64,000 bases of DNA from Pegoplata infirma (taxonomy: Eukaryota; Arthropoda; Insecta; Diptera; Anthomyiidae), in contig OY992540.1 of NCBI GenBank assembly GCA_963921195.1, positions 134,714,694 to 134,778,693 of the forward strand, in the 5' to 3' direction. The translations under genes were made by a program, and so were the position numbers. The notes under the pieces are model-generated. The model searched no databases. It was not told where the DNA came from and saw only the letters and a program-made list of their open reading frames with translations. Positions 33,641 through 44,671 of the stretch are shown here, in pieces (position 1 is the stretch's first letter; every line of letters begins with the position of its first letter).

Positions 33641-34157
33641 CCTGCTTTATGTCTCCTATCCCAATCCCCTTCCCATCCCCATCCCAAAATATAAAATATA
33701 TTTTTTAATAATAATATAATAATAATTACTACTAACATTTCTTGTATCTGCATGTGAACCTCCAGTGGACGTTACAACAACAACAACAGTATTTATGAAA
33801 TGTTTCATTAATAAAGAAATTGCATTTTTTAAAAATAAAATTTATGATAAGAGTATTTACATTGGAAGAACTAAAATAAGGAATTTAAAAAATCATGACA
33901 CGTTTATAATTTTTTTTTATGAAATTGAGGAATTTTATTTTATAGACTTTTTTTCATAAAACTTCATTATATTTATGAAGGTTTCATACATATAATGAAA
34001 TTTTATGACAAAAATATTTTTGTGGCATGTCATTAATATTCTGAAGCATTTTTCTCTGAGTGCATTCGAACGATTTTAATTTTTTTTTTTTTAAATTTGT
34101 GTTCAGCGTTTTAAAATTAACTAATAGTAGTTTATTGTATCGCAATACATCTTTTTT

Positions 34158-34844
34158 TTATACCCTCCAACTACAGTATGGGGGTATACTCACTTTGTCA
34201 TTCCGTGTGTAACGCATCGAAATATCGGTCGCGGACCCCATAAAGTATATATATTTTTGATCAGTGATCGATTCTAAGACATTCTAGCGATGTCCGTCCG
34301 TTTGTCTGTCTGTCCGTCCGTCTGTCTGTTTGTCCGTCCGTCTGTTAACACGATGCAGTCCAAAATAAAAGAGCTATACCCCTCAAGTTTGCATAAATAT
34401 GTCTTATAGTCCTAGGCAGGTCAAGTTCGAAAATGGGCCAAATCAGAGCAGGGGGAAAAAAGTTCCGCCTTGAAGAACTAAACGAACCTCTTAAAAATGC
34501 CAATTTTTTATACGTTTTTTTTTGTATTTTTGTGAAACAAATGAAACATTTTTATGTTCACAGAAGTTTATAGTCCTGCGCTTGGACCCAGGGAAATAAG
34601 AAATGTTGCTTTTTTTTGCCCGCCCCTTTTTTAAGAGCGTGGATCAAAAAATAGTTTAAATAATTATAAAACTATAATACTTTAGTGCACAAAGCAGACA
34701 AAAGTTAACTTGTAAACATATACCGCAAGGGTCACGGAGCCCCCAGCTCACGCACCCCTCCCCCACCTTGCTCCCCCCCCCCCCCCCCTAAAAACGAACG
34801 TGTCAAATTTTTTTTTTAATTTGTTTACATGTGGGAGGGTATAA
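34158..34844 (-). repeat. Family E dispersed repeat, copy 3 (opposite strand)
   Basis: Starts TTATACCCTCCAACTACAGT and ends GGGAGGGTATAA, with GTCCGTCCGTCTGTCTG runs, GACATTCTAGCGATGTCC and a C-run (34769-34788). Followed by TTCGGCACAGCCGAA, a short perfect hairpin. Confidence 0.65.
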
Positions 34845-35073
34845 AAATTCGGCACAGCCGAATTTAACGATCTCAATTGTTTTTTAATTTTGCTAAATAA
34901 TCTTGACAATGAAATCTGACAAATCCCGAAACACGTGTCGATTAAGTCTTGCAAAAAATTACCAACATAAATTAATTTAAAACAGAAAAATAATTTTCTT
35001 GAAAATTATTCTATGAGAATATCATAGTTTTAATTAGTAAAGGAAATAATGACCTCCAGCTAGGATAAGCCTA

Positions 35074-35292
35074 CACACAAAGAAATAGCTTCAATAATAT
35101 AATAAAACTCATCATAAAAGTTTGTCCAATGACACTGTTTCATTATATTTATGAAATGTTTTATAAATATTCATAGTATTTATGAAACATTTCATTACAT
35201 TTATGAAAATTTTCATAATATTTATGAAAACTTCATTAAAAAGTTTCATTGGACGAACTTTTATGACAAATTGTTTTCCAGTTCTTTGAGTG
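35074..35292. mobile_element. 219-bp hairpin MITE (family F relative)
   Basis: TA-flanked, ends CACACAAAGAAATAG and TTCTTTGAGTG. The halves share AAAGTTTGTCCAATG / CATTGGACGAACTTT, so it folds back on itself. Confidence 0.8.
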
Positions 35293-36262
35293 TACTCAAA
35301 ATATAATATTTTAAAGGTCGAATAAAAATTAAAAATATTTTTTAATAAAAATTAATTAGAATTTGGACATCTTTTTTATTTTTCAAAAATCCAAAACTTT
35401 GACCACCGGGCGCCACAGGTAAATTTAATCCGATTGGACCTCATGTTTGTACCACATAATTTTTAGGTCTAGTAGAATAAAAATTTCCCCGGAAACTAGG
35501 GAAAATCAAAAGTGAAAGAAAAATGGCACTCTAATGTTCATATTTGATCTGCTTATATCTAATTATAATTTTAATTACATCTGATTAAATCTGACAGATC
35601 TGCTCAGATAAAATTAATAACATATGGGCAGATAATACCAGCTAAAGACACATCAGACCAGATTTAATGCATATTATACACGTATAAAAATATTTGTTTA
35701 AAAGAAAAAAATTCTCAGATATTGAGATCTCGTTTTCTAGCATATTTTACTGTATTTGCTGTTTAAATTTCTATTCTGAACAAACCATCACATGTTTCAC
35801 ATAATCAGCTTAAGTTTTTTCATTCATTTAAATACGTTCTCATATACTTATATACCCAAATGTACAAACAAACCCATCATCTTAAGAGTAGAAATGCTTG
35901 AGTTAGCATTTATCAAAATTTACCCAAGAGCTACTAAAAATACTCTACCGTAGAATTCTTAAGTGTATGGAATAAAAGAATGAATGAAAAAAAAACATGC
36001 AATATAATAAAAGCTGATAATAGCTTAAGTGTGTACTAAAAGTAAATTTTTGGCTAAAAGAAGCAACCTTTTTTTATTGCTCCAAAGTATATTTTGCAAA
36101 AAATAAAAAAAATTAACCAAGTTTATCTTAATGCTGATGGGTATCTATGGAATAAGATTTTTACAAAAGTTAATGAAGTTTTTGTTTTACTCTTCAAAAG
36201 TTTATTTATTTTTTTTTAATGTTTTAACTAGTGGTAGTGAAGGTGATTTTTATATACTAAAG
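35293..36262. other. Intronic stretch, old repeat traces only
   Basis: 35386-35530 belongs to an old family recognisable by CCACCGGGCGCCACAGG and CCCCGGAAACTAGGGAAA, also seen at 56160-56230. The rest shows no frames or inverted ends I can support. Confidence 0.4.
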
Positions 36263-36809
36263 CAGGGGGTTCTCAAGCGGTGGCACATTTTTTTAGATTC
36301 AAAGAGATTATCCAGTGACTTTTGTCGTTACAGAAAAAATCGATAGAAAAACTGTAAGATTCTTTGACAGTTTTCCTAATTAAAAATTCGTAGATTGCGA
36401 GACATTTTTCGAAAAAATTCGATTCTGAGACAGAAAAATTCTCATTTTCCTATAGAGAAATTATCAGATTCTGAGACATAAATATTGGTATACAAATCGT
36501 ATAAAACAAATTTCAGAAAAAAAAATTTTTCTGTAGGCTTTTAAGAAATACTTACAGTCAGCGATGTATCCAGGAATTTGCAAAGGGGGGGGGGGGGGGG
36601 GGCGCAACTCCCAAAATTGTTTGCCATCGCCTATTTATATTTAGTTTTAACTAGAAGTACTTGAAAAGTAATTGAAAAGGGGGGGGTGCACGTGCCCCCT
36701 GTGCCCACCCCCTGTATACGTCCATGCTTACAGTTTTCAACACTTATTTTCCTTTTGTACCATTTAATCATTTCTGTGGAAGGTCATTATAAAAGTTTGA
36801 GAACTTCTG
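36263..36809. mobile_element. hAT-like element with satellite core
   Basis: Left end CAGGGGGTTCTCAAGCGGTGG and right end AGTTTGAGAACTTCTG resemble the hAT consensus CAG...GTTCTCAAAC. The 8-bp flanks (TACTAAAG and GTCTTAAG) match at only five positions, so the insertion is old. It contains decayed 35-bp satellite (36340-36500) and a nested hAT MITE. Confidence 0.55.
36559..36726. mobile_element. 168-bp hAT MITE nested in a hAT-like element
   Basis: Ends CAGCGATGTATCCAGG and GTATACGTCCATG are imperfect inverted repeats, flanked by the exact 8-bp duplication CTTACAGT (36551-36558, 36727-36734). G-runs lie inside both ends. Confidence 0.75.
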
Positions 36810-38549
36810 GTCTTAAGGGGTAAAAAGCAAGGACCGGAAAACGTTTTATTTTTTTGTTTTCATCAAAATATTTATATTTGAAGTTCAAAATATTTTCCAA
36901 TTTGTTCAAAAAAATAAAATTAAATTTTTTGTTTAAAAAAATAAATATCCATCATGATGAAAATCGAAAAATATCTATTGCGATAAATATCACAAAGGAG
37001 GAAAATAAAAATAATAAATATCTTTTTTTTCAACTTTTTTTATATTTCAAATAAAATATTTCAAATAAAATTTAAATATGTAAATACACAAATAATATTC
37101 ATAAGCGACATAAATGGTTCATCAATTCTCCAAATTTTAGAAAAACTACAAATGCATTTGGAAAACTACAAATGCAATTGTGTAGACAAGACCTTGAACC
37201 ATCATAGCGCAAAGTTTAAGACTTTATCTGTAATAATTACAGAAGGTTAAAGTTAAAAAAATCTTTGAAAAATGACTATATGTATCTATTTATCTTATTT
37301 CCCTATTTTCTTTAATTTCTCCTTATAACACAAAATCGGTACACTTAAGAGATAATTTGAATGTTGGTCTAATAGATGCTTCATCGTTTTTTAAGAATTC
37401 AAAACACATTTTATCCATTTTTTTAGCGCGTATTAATTGCGATTTTATGAATATACAAAAAACTTAGTTTTAGGGGGTGAAAATGAGGTGGGAAGAAACG
37501 GTCGTGTGCAAAGAACGTGTCCAAACATCCACAACTTTTCGTCATATTGAGTAAAATGTCAAAATTTTAGGACATTTTTGTTAATAAGTCGAAAAATATT
37601 TACTTTTTTGGCACGTTGTTAGCATCACGAGATAGGTATTTTAAATACCTTTAATCTGATACCAAATATGTCTATATTTTGAGTAAATAGGCGTAAATCG
37701 TAAAAACCGAAAAAAGGTCAACTTCCCGCCATACTAATCGACACCCCAAAAAATGAGTTTGGATCGCTAAAAAAAATACGTGTCTAATTAATTTTCGTTC
37801 TAACAATATATCCGAATTTCATGAAGATCGGAGGGTGACACCAGGGAGACTCCTTGTTAGATAGAACTCCTCATATTTCAGTTTTTATTTAATCATATAG
37901 CCATCTCGAGTGTTCAAAATAGCTGTTCAGAAATCCTTGTAAGTTTAGGTGAACACCAAAATGTTGCAAACAGGGGAAAAAAGGCTTTATGAGCAGACAT
38001 GTACGTAAAAAGGGTTTTATTAACTTGGATTTGGGCACATCACCATCAAAAAAGAAAAATCCTCCTGACTGTATCGCTTCAAATCAAAAATTTATATTAG
38101 TTTATTTAATTTGAACGATAAAAATCAAAATTTGAATTTGTTTATTTTATTTTAATGATGAAAATAAAAAGATGAAAATAATTTTCCTCTTTTTGATAAA
38201 TATCGTAATGATATTTAAAATATTTTGATTTCGAACAATAAAAATTATTTTCAACTTTGATCGAAATATAAATATCTTTATTGAAAAATATTTTATTTTG
38301 AACACAAGTTATTGTTTTTTTTTTGATAAAAATTTAAATTATTCGTTTTAAAAGTATTAAAATCGGGTCCCTGGTAAAAAGTTAAAAAAAAAGATTAAAT
38401 TGTTTAATTTTAATTAAAAGCAAAATTAAGATTTCGTTTTGCAATAAAGTTTTTTTAATCTAAAATAGACAAAAGTGAATCAAAGGAATAATTTTAGATC
38501 AAGGTACACTCTACAATAATTGTTAAAAAAGTCTATAAACGATGAAATG
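36810..38549. other. Intronic stretch without supported features
   Basis: AT-rich, with A/T homopolymers. 37490-37860 is somewhat GC-richer and resembles the Rounded-off interior of TIR elements (CTCGTTAGATAG-type words absent), but I cannot assign ends. No gene seen. Confidence 0.35.
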
Positions 38550-39136
38550 TTTCCGAATCAGAGACTTTTTCTGCACGAAAAATGTCTCAGAATCTGAGAA
38601 TTTTTCTATACGAAAAATGTCTCAGAATCTGAGAATTTTTCTATACGAAAAATGTCTCAGCATCTGAGAATTTTTCTATACGAAAAATGTCTCAGAATCT
38701 GAGAATTTTTCTATACGAAAAATGTCTCAGAATTTTTCTATACGAAAAATGTCTCAGAATCTGAGAATTTTTCTATACGAAAAATGTCTCAGAATTTTTC
38801 TATACGAAAAATGTCTCAGAATCTGAGAATTTTTCTATACGAAAAATGTCTCAGAATCTGAGAATTTTTCTATACGAAAAATGTCTCAGAATCTGAGAAT
38901 TTTTCTATACGAAAAATGTCTCAGAATCTGAGAATTTTTCTATACGAAAAATGTCTCAGAATCTGAGAATTTTTCTAAACGAAAAATGTCTCAGAATTTT
39001 TTTATACGAAAAATGTCTTAGAATCTGAGAATTTTTCTATACCAAAAATGTCTCAGAATCTGAGAATTTTTCTATACGAAAAACTTTTCTATACGAAAAA
39101 TGTCTCAGAATCTGAGACTTTTTCTATGCCGAATCT
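38550..39136 (+). repeat. 35-bp palindromic satellite array, orientation 2
   Basis: About 16 highly similar units (CTATACGAAAAATGTCTCAG followed by AATCTGAGAATTTTT). This is the exact reverse complement of the unit at 5483-6146. Several 21-bp short units show internal deletion. It is interrupted at 39138 by a family E repeat. Confidence 0.92.
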
Positions 39137-39137
39137 T

Positions 39138-39636
39138 TTATACCCTCCAAAATATAAAAAAAATTTCAGGGGCGTTTTTTTGCGGGGGGGGGGGGGTGAT
39201 GGGGGTCAGTGGGGGACTTTAAGAGCACCTTCTTATCGTGATAAATATACCAAATGTTTAATTTATTTAACAAAAATACAAAAAACATGTAAAAAAGGTG
39301 TATTTTTTCAGAGGTATGTTCAGTTCTTCAAGGGGGAACTTTTTTCCCCCTAGCCCGATTATGCCCATTCACGAACTTAACCTGCCTATGGGCATGAGAA
39401 ATATTTGTGCCAAACTTCAGGAGTCTATCTGTTTTATTTTGGACTGGATTGTGTTATCTACAGACAGACAGACAGACGGACGGACGGACGGGCAGACGGC
39501 CATTCACAGAATGTCTTAGAATCGATCATGGATCAATAATATATATACTTTATGGGGTCCCCGACCGATATTTCGATGCGTTACAAACGGAATGACACAG
39601 TGAGTATACCCCCATACTGTGGTTGGAGGGTATAAA
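39138..39636 (+). repeat. Family E dispersed repeat, copy 4, inside the satellite
   Basis: TTATACCCTCCA ... TGGAGGGTATAA ends, CAGACAGACAGACGGACGGA run and GATATTTCGATGCGTTACAA. It splits the satellite array. Confidence 0.65.
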
Positions 39637-39639
39637 AAT

Positions 39640-41215
39640 ATCACAGAATATGAAACTTTTTCTAAACGTAAAATGTCTCAGAATCTTAGACTTTTTATGC
39701 GAAAAATGTTTTAGAATCTGAGACTTTTTATATACGAAAAATGTTTTAGCATTTGAATATATGAAAAATGTCTGAGAACCGGAGACTTTTTTATGAAAAA
39801 TGTCTCAGAATCTGAGACTTCTTCTATACGAAAAATGTATCAAAATCTGCGACTTTTTCAATACGAAAAATGTCTCAGAATCTGAGACTATTCGAAAAAT
39901 TTCTCAGAATCTGAAACTTTTTCTATACGAAAAATATCTCAGAATATGAGACTTTTTTATACAAAAAATATCTCAGAATCTGAGACTTTTCTAAACGCAA
40001 AATGTTTCAGAATCTGAGACTTTTTTATGCGAAAAATTTCTCAGAATCTGAGACCTTTTCTATACAAAAAATGTATCAGAATTTTTCTGTACGAAAAGTG
40101 TCTCAAATTCTGAGACTTTTTCTATACGAAAAATGTTTTAGAATATGAATATATGAAAAATGTCTGAGAACCTGAGACTTTTTATACGAAAAAAATCTCA
40201 GAATCAGAAACTGAGACTTTTTCTTTACGAAAAATGTCCCAGAGTCTTAGACTTTTCTGTACGAAAAATGTACTTTACGAAAAGCTTGTTATTGTTCTAT
40301 AGAACAATACACAAAAAATATCTCCAAATCTGAGACATTTTCTATACGAAAAATGACCTAGAATCTGAGACTTTTTCCATACGAAAAATGACCTAGAATA
40401 TGAGACTTTTCTATACGAAAAATGTCTCAGAACCTGTGACTTTTTCTATACGAAAAATGTGTCAGAATCTAAGACTTTTTCTGTACAAAAAATGTCGCAG
40501 AATCTGAGGCTTTTTTTATACGAAAAATATGTCGGATTCCGAGACCTTTTGCATACGAAATGTGTCGCAGAGATCTTCTATACGGAAAACGTTTTAGAGT
40601 CTGAAACTTTTTCTATACGAAAAATGCCTAAAGAGCCCGATACTTTTTCTATACGAAAAATGTCGCAGAATTTGAGACTTTTTCTATTCGAAAAATGTTT
40701 TATATACGAAAAATCTCTTAGAATATGAGACTTTTTCCATACGAAAAATGTCTCAGAATATGAGATTTTTTCTATACGAAAAATGTCTCAGAACCTGAGA
40801 CTTTTTCTATACGAAAAATGTGTCAGAATCTAAGACTTTTTCTGTACAAAAAATGTCGCAGAATCTGAGGCTTTTTTTATACGAAAAATATGTCGGATTC
40901 CGAGACCTTTTGCATACGAAATGTGTCGCAGAGACCTTCTATACGGAAAACGTTTTAGAGTCTGAAACTTTTTCTATACGAAAAATGCCTAAAGAGCCCC
41001 AGACTTTTTCTATACGAAAAATGTCGCAGAATTTGAGACTTTTTCTATTCGAAAAATGTTTTATATACGAAAAATCTCTTAGAGTCTGAAACATTTTCTA
41101 CAAGAAAAATTACTCAGAATCTAAGACTTTTTCTGTCTCAGAATCTGAGACTCATGTCTCAGAATCTGAGACTTTTTCTATACGAAAAATGTTTCATAAT
41201 CTGAAACATATATAT
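39640..41215 (+). repeat. 35-bp palindromic satellite array, orientation 2, diverged part
   Basis: Continuation of the array with unit variants ending in GAGACTTTTTCTATACG. A 361-bp block is directly duplicated (about 40440-40800 and 40801-41160), differing at only a few bases. The array ends at a (TA)n run where a snapback element is inserted. Confidence 0.88.
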
Positions 41216-41225
41216 ATATATATTA

Positions 41226-42296
41226 GAGTGTCCCTTATTTTGGAAATGTTGGAAATCTTGAGACGGTACCCGCTCATTTTTTTCCTTTTGACTTAAAAAT
41301 AACTCAGGAAAAATTTTACGCCCCTAGGACCACGCCTTCCCTACGCGACGGGCCCTTAAAGAGCGGGGCCTAAAAAATCATTTTTCCATACAAACCAAAA
41401 AATTTTTTTTTTGATTTTTAATTTTTTTGTTATTATTTATTATATTACTTGGTTTGCTTATTCACAACGCTAAAAAATTTTTCGCAAAAAAAAATTTTGA
41501 GCCGCCGGGGTCCTACAGTAAAAAATTTTTAAAAAATATTTTTTTTTAGTTTTGACCAGCAACGGTTTTAGCTGCTATGTTGCTTTAAATGATATATATT
41601 CATAAAAAAATATTTTTTGTATCTGTGACATCTTAATCGTGTTCTAAAAAAGGGTAAAAAATGCATTGATGATTTTTTTCGATACACGATAAAAATGTCA
41701 CAAATATGAATAATATTTTTTTTGGAATATATATCATTAAAAACAACATAAAAACTAAAACCATTGCTTTTCAAAACTAAAAAAAAATATTTTTTAAAAA
41801 TTTTTTACCGTAGGATTCCTACGGCTCAAAATTTTTTTTTTCGAAAAAGATAAAGATGTCACAGATATGAATAATTTTTTTTTTGGAATATATATCATTT
41901 AAAGCAACATAGCAACTAAAACCGTTGCTGGTCAAAACTAAAAAAAAATATTTTTTAAAAATTTTTTACTGTAGGACCCCGGCCGCCCAAATTTTTTTTT
42001 TGCGAAAAATTTTTTAGCGCTGAAAGACTTATCCCTCCAAAATCAAATTTTTTGTCGTGAATAAGCAAACCAAGTAATATAATAATTAATAACAAAAAAA
42101 TTAAAAATAAAAAAAAAATTTTTTTGGTTTGTATGGAAAAATGATTTTTTAGGCCCCGCTCTTTAAGGCCCCGTCGCGTAGGGAAGGCGTGGTCCTAGGG
42201 GCGTAAAATTTTTCCTGAGTTATTTTTAAGTCAAAAGGAAAAAAATGAGCGGGTACCGTCTCAAGATTTCCAACATTTCCAAAATAAGGGACACTC
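41226..42296. mobile_element. 1.07-kb near-perfect snapback element (GAGTGTCCC ends)
   Basis: TA-flanked. The outer 180 bp of the two arms (from GAGTGTCCCTTATTTTGG) differ by essentially one two-base swap near the GACGGG(C/G)CC position, and the rest of the arms also pair to a centre near 41760. No coding capacity. Near-perfect arms suggest a young or gene-converted copy. Confidence 0.88.
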
Positions 42297-42547
42297 TAAT
42301 ATATATATATCTGTTCCTTTAAACTCCTGAAACATCCTTTTTTGTAAAAACCTTTACATAGTTTTTTGTGTAAAAGTACACATCTTAACAAAAAAAATTT
42401 TGTTCAACAACGTTTTTAATTAAATGAACAATGTATATTGTCAATTTGACAAACATACATTTTTAGTTCCAATTTAACGCATTAATTAAAATCATTGTTA
42501 AAAAATGTAATCATTGTTAATGTAACAATGAATTTAATTGAAAAACA

Positions 42548-43378
42548 AGTAAGAAAATTATAGTCGGTCAAGACCGACCATAAAATACCCTACACCAGAG
42601 TTTCCCGGAAAATGGGTCCCAAGTTCAAACATGGACTGATTAGATCTATATTTTGTCAAATCTTTAATAAGTGTAAAAAGCACTCACTAATCAAATTTAA
42701 GTGGAATAGGCTCTTTCTTTTTGTTGACAATAAATCACTTCAACTGAATATCGGGCGAAATTTCCACATGGGACCTAAGTCCAAAAATGGTCCGATGATA
42801 ATCAGATTTGATAAGGTTATTAAAGTACGCGTTTAACATAAACAAACAGAATTTTAATTAAATATTTTCTATTTTCATGAAATTTGAGAGATTTATGTGA
42901 AAATCGGGAAGGTGGTTTGTATGGGGGCTACAATAAGAACTGGTTCGATTTCTTTAAAATTTGGAATGGTGATTTGTGTTGATAAAACATGATTACCTGC
43001 CAAATTTCGAATAGATACCTGTTAAAATGCGTCTATTAGAGTCATTTGAGCCAAAACTAAAGAGGACCTTTGTATGGGGGCTAGGTCTAAATATGGACCG
43101 ATTTTTTTAAATTTCAATAGGCTTCGTCCTTGGGCCAAAAGAGGCTTAAGTTTCAAATTTCAAGTCAATTGATAAAGAATTGCGACTTGTATCGTGTTTA
43201 CACCGTTTACATGGACAGACGGACGGACGGACGGACGGACATCGCTAAATCGACTCAAAAAGTGATTCTAAGCCGATCGGTATACTTAAAAGTGGGTCTA
43301 GGACCAATATTTCGGGTAGTTACAAACATCAGCACAAACTCATTATACTTTGTACCACAGTGTGGTGTAGGGTATAAA
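42548..43378 (+). repeat. Family D dispersed repeat, copy 2
   Basis: Same leader hairpin GTCGGTCAAGACCGACC and terminal GTGTGGTGTAGGGTATAA as 3780-4545, plus a (GGAC)n run at 43210. It ends about 190 bp before the exon at 43571. Confidence 0.65.
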
Positions 43379-43570
43379 AACAAGTTGATTTATTTTTTCA
43401 AAAGTTACGAAAATCATTGTTGTATTTTGACAAACTCCAGTGAAGACTCAATTTTAATTAAATGTTTAATTGCAATAACAATTAAATTAATTGTAATGCC
43501 CATATTTTTTTGTCTGTCTTTAAAAAATGTGTTATTTTTATAATATTTTTTTTAAATTTAATCTTTCCAG

Positions 43571-43798
43571 GACTATGAACACATGGGACGTGCATTTTGT
43601 GAAACTCTTTTGGATTATTGCGATGAAAACCCCAATAAAGTAAAAAGAAATACAAAACTAATTAAACGTATTAAAAAGATTAGAAAGCGTGAGAAACGCG
43701 AACAGAAGGCATTAAAATTAAAGAAATTGGCCGATCAGGGATGTATAATCGAAGAGAAATTTAAAGTTAAACAAAGAACAGGCAAAAGTGTTTCCTAA
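43571..43798 (+). CDS. NnaD: Cytosolic carboxypeptidase exon, either spliced at 43640 or used as an alternative last exon
   Basis: Starts after a polypyrimidine tract and AG at 43569-43570 and continues the CCP frame with [20 protein letters not shown], the helix that closes the catalytic domain. Two readings are possible. (a) A phase-0 donor AAA|GTAAAA at 43640 ends the exon at 43639 and joins in frame to the phase-0 exon at 61221, which starts with a Cys/Leu-rich helix expected right after this point. (b) The open frame runs on through a very basic Lys/Arg-rich tail of 53 residues to a TAA at 43796-43798, followed by non-repetitive AT-rich sequence with AATAAA at 43862. The donor is weak, which would favour intronic polyadenylation in some transcripts. 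Both isoforms may exist. Confidence 0.85.
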   Translation, partial: DYEHMGRAFCETLLDYCDENPNKVKRNTKLIKRIKKIRKREKREQKALKLKKLADQGCIIEEKFKVKQRTGKSVS

Positions 43799-43861
43799 GA
43801 AAACAACATCATACATAAGCCACAACACACAACTCAAACAACAATTACACGGTTCAACAAA

Positions 43862-43867
43862 AATAAA
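43862..43867 (+). terminator. Candidate poly(A) signal of the short carboxypeptidase isoform
   Basis: AATAAA lies 63 bp after the stop at 43798, and a second AATAAA sits at 43982-43987. The stretch 43799-44250 is not obviously repetitive, unlike most of the intron, which is what a 3' UTR would look like. Usage cannot be shown from sequence. Confidence 0.5.
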
Positions 43868-44250
43868 ACTATATATATTTTTAATATAAAACATTTAACA
43901 CTGGCCAACAACAAAAATATACTACTACTACCAAAAGTTAATTTTTTCCTACACTTTTATTAAACGGGAACAGTTTTCATTAATAAATAGGGTAAATTTC
44001 AACTTATTGCAATTATAATTACTACAATTTGTTTAAAGTTACCCAATTTTGTTTAAAGAATTTGTTCTCAATTTAATATAAGAGTAGTTTATGTTTAGTT
44101 TTAAGTTTTAATATATTTTAAAATTAATTCTGTTTGTTTTAGTTTTGTTATAAATGTTTAATTATTTTTATGTTATTTTTGTTTAATTTTACTGCCTTTT
44201 TTTGTTGAAAAGAGATATAACATTAAAACTGCTTAAAATTGCGGGATTTT

Positions 44251-44606
44251 ATTTTTAAACAATTTATGTGTTTGGTATTCACGTTAATATTGCGATACTT
44301 GGCGAAATTGTACATTATCGTAATGTACAATTTGTAAAAATTCGGTTTCTTAAAATATTTTTTTCAAGAAAATCTGTAAATTTTTGGGGGGTATTTATGT
44401 AAAGACCGAAATATGTGAAAAACGAAATAATTTTTATTAAAATTAAGTCGACACGTGTTTTGGCTTTAGGCGATATTCCTCTTAGTTCGGGAGTTATCGG
44501 AATTTTACCACAGGTCCACATTGTTTTAAAAGGGGCAACGAATTTTTTAAACACTAATATAGCCGATAAGCCGAGACACCCCAACCTTAAAATCGTGTCT
44601 TTTATA
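44251..44606. other. Intronic stretch, nothing recognised
   Basis: Unique-looking AT-rich sequence after the candidate short-isoform 3' UTR; a small inverted repeat ATTGTACATTA/TAATGTACAAT at about 44308-44332. Confidence 0.4.
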
Positions 44607-44671
44607 CAGTGAGTCAAACTAATAATGGAACAGCATATATTTATTAGCAGTTCTTTAAAGGAAAAGTGATA

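Larger units (their letters stand above)
32292..33784 (+). mobile_element. Internally deleted LINE (I/LOA-like) with HDV-like ribozyme and 2A motif
   Basis: 1493 bp of markedly GC-richer sequence flanked by the perfect 14-bp duplication AACAGTATTTATGA (32278-32291 and 33785-33798). The 3' end is a short (CAA)n tail. It starts with a ribozyme-like fold, then a frame with 2A motif, a Cys/His finger and apurinic-type endonuclease, then a deletion that removes the whole reverse transcriptase, then the Cys/His C-terminus. The 5' end sits at the predicted ribozyme start, so the copy is 5'-complete but non-autonomous. Clade assignment rests on the C-terminal CPLC...H...C pattern and the ribozyme and is an inference. 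Confidence 0.88.
31648..34062. mobile_element. Family F element (CACTCAAATAG/CTCTGAGTG ends) split by a LINE
   Basis: The left end near 31648 and the right end TTTTTCTCTGAGTG at 34062 bound sequence made of TTTCATAAATATAATGAAA words. A block of about 260 bp is directly duplicated (31698 and 31960). The LINE at 32292-33784 inserted with a 14-bp target duplication. The right end matches the left end of the copy at 56361. Confidence 0.65.

Noticed and set aside
36559..36726. G-run possibly forming a G-quadruplex regulatory element
   Set aside because: Homopolymer G-runs recur just inside hAT ends in this window and are best explained as part of those ends; run lengths may also be sequencing artefacts.
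40459..41089. Two near-identical 89-codon frames
   Set aside because: Both come from the duplicated 361-bp block of the 35-bp satellite; no start context, domain or splice evidence.
38550..41215. Regular 35-bp repeats that could be taken for a CRISPR array
   Set aside because: Units are directly tandem with no unique spacers, the genome is an insect's, and the repeat is a satellite.
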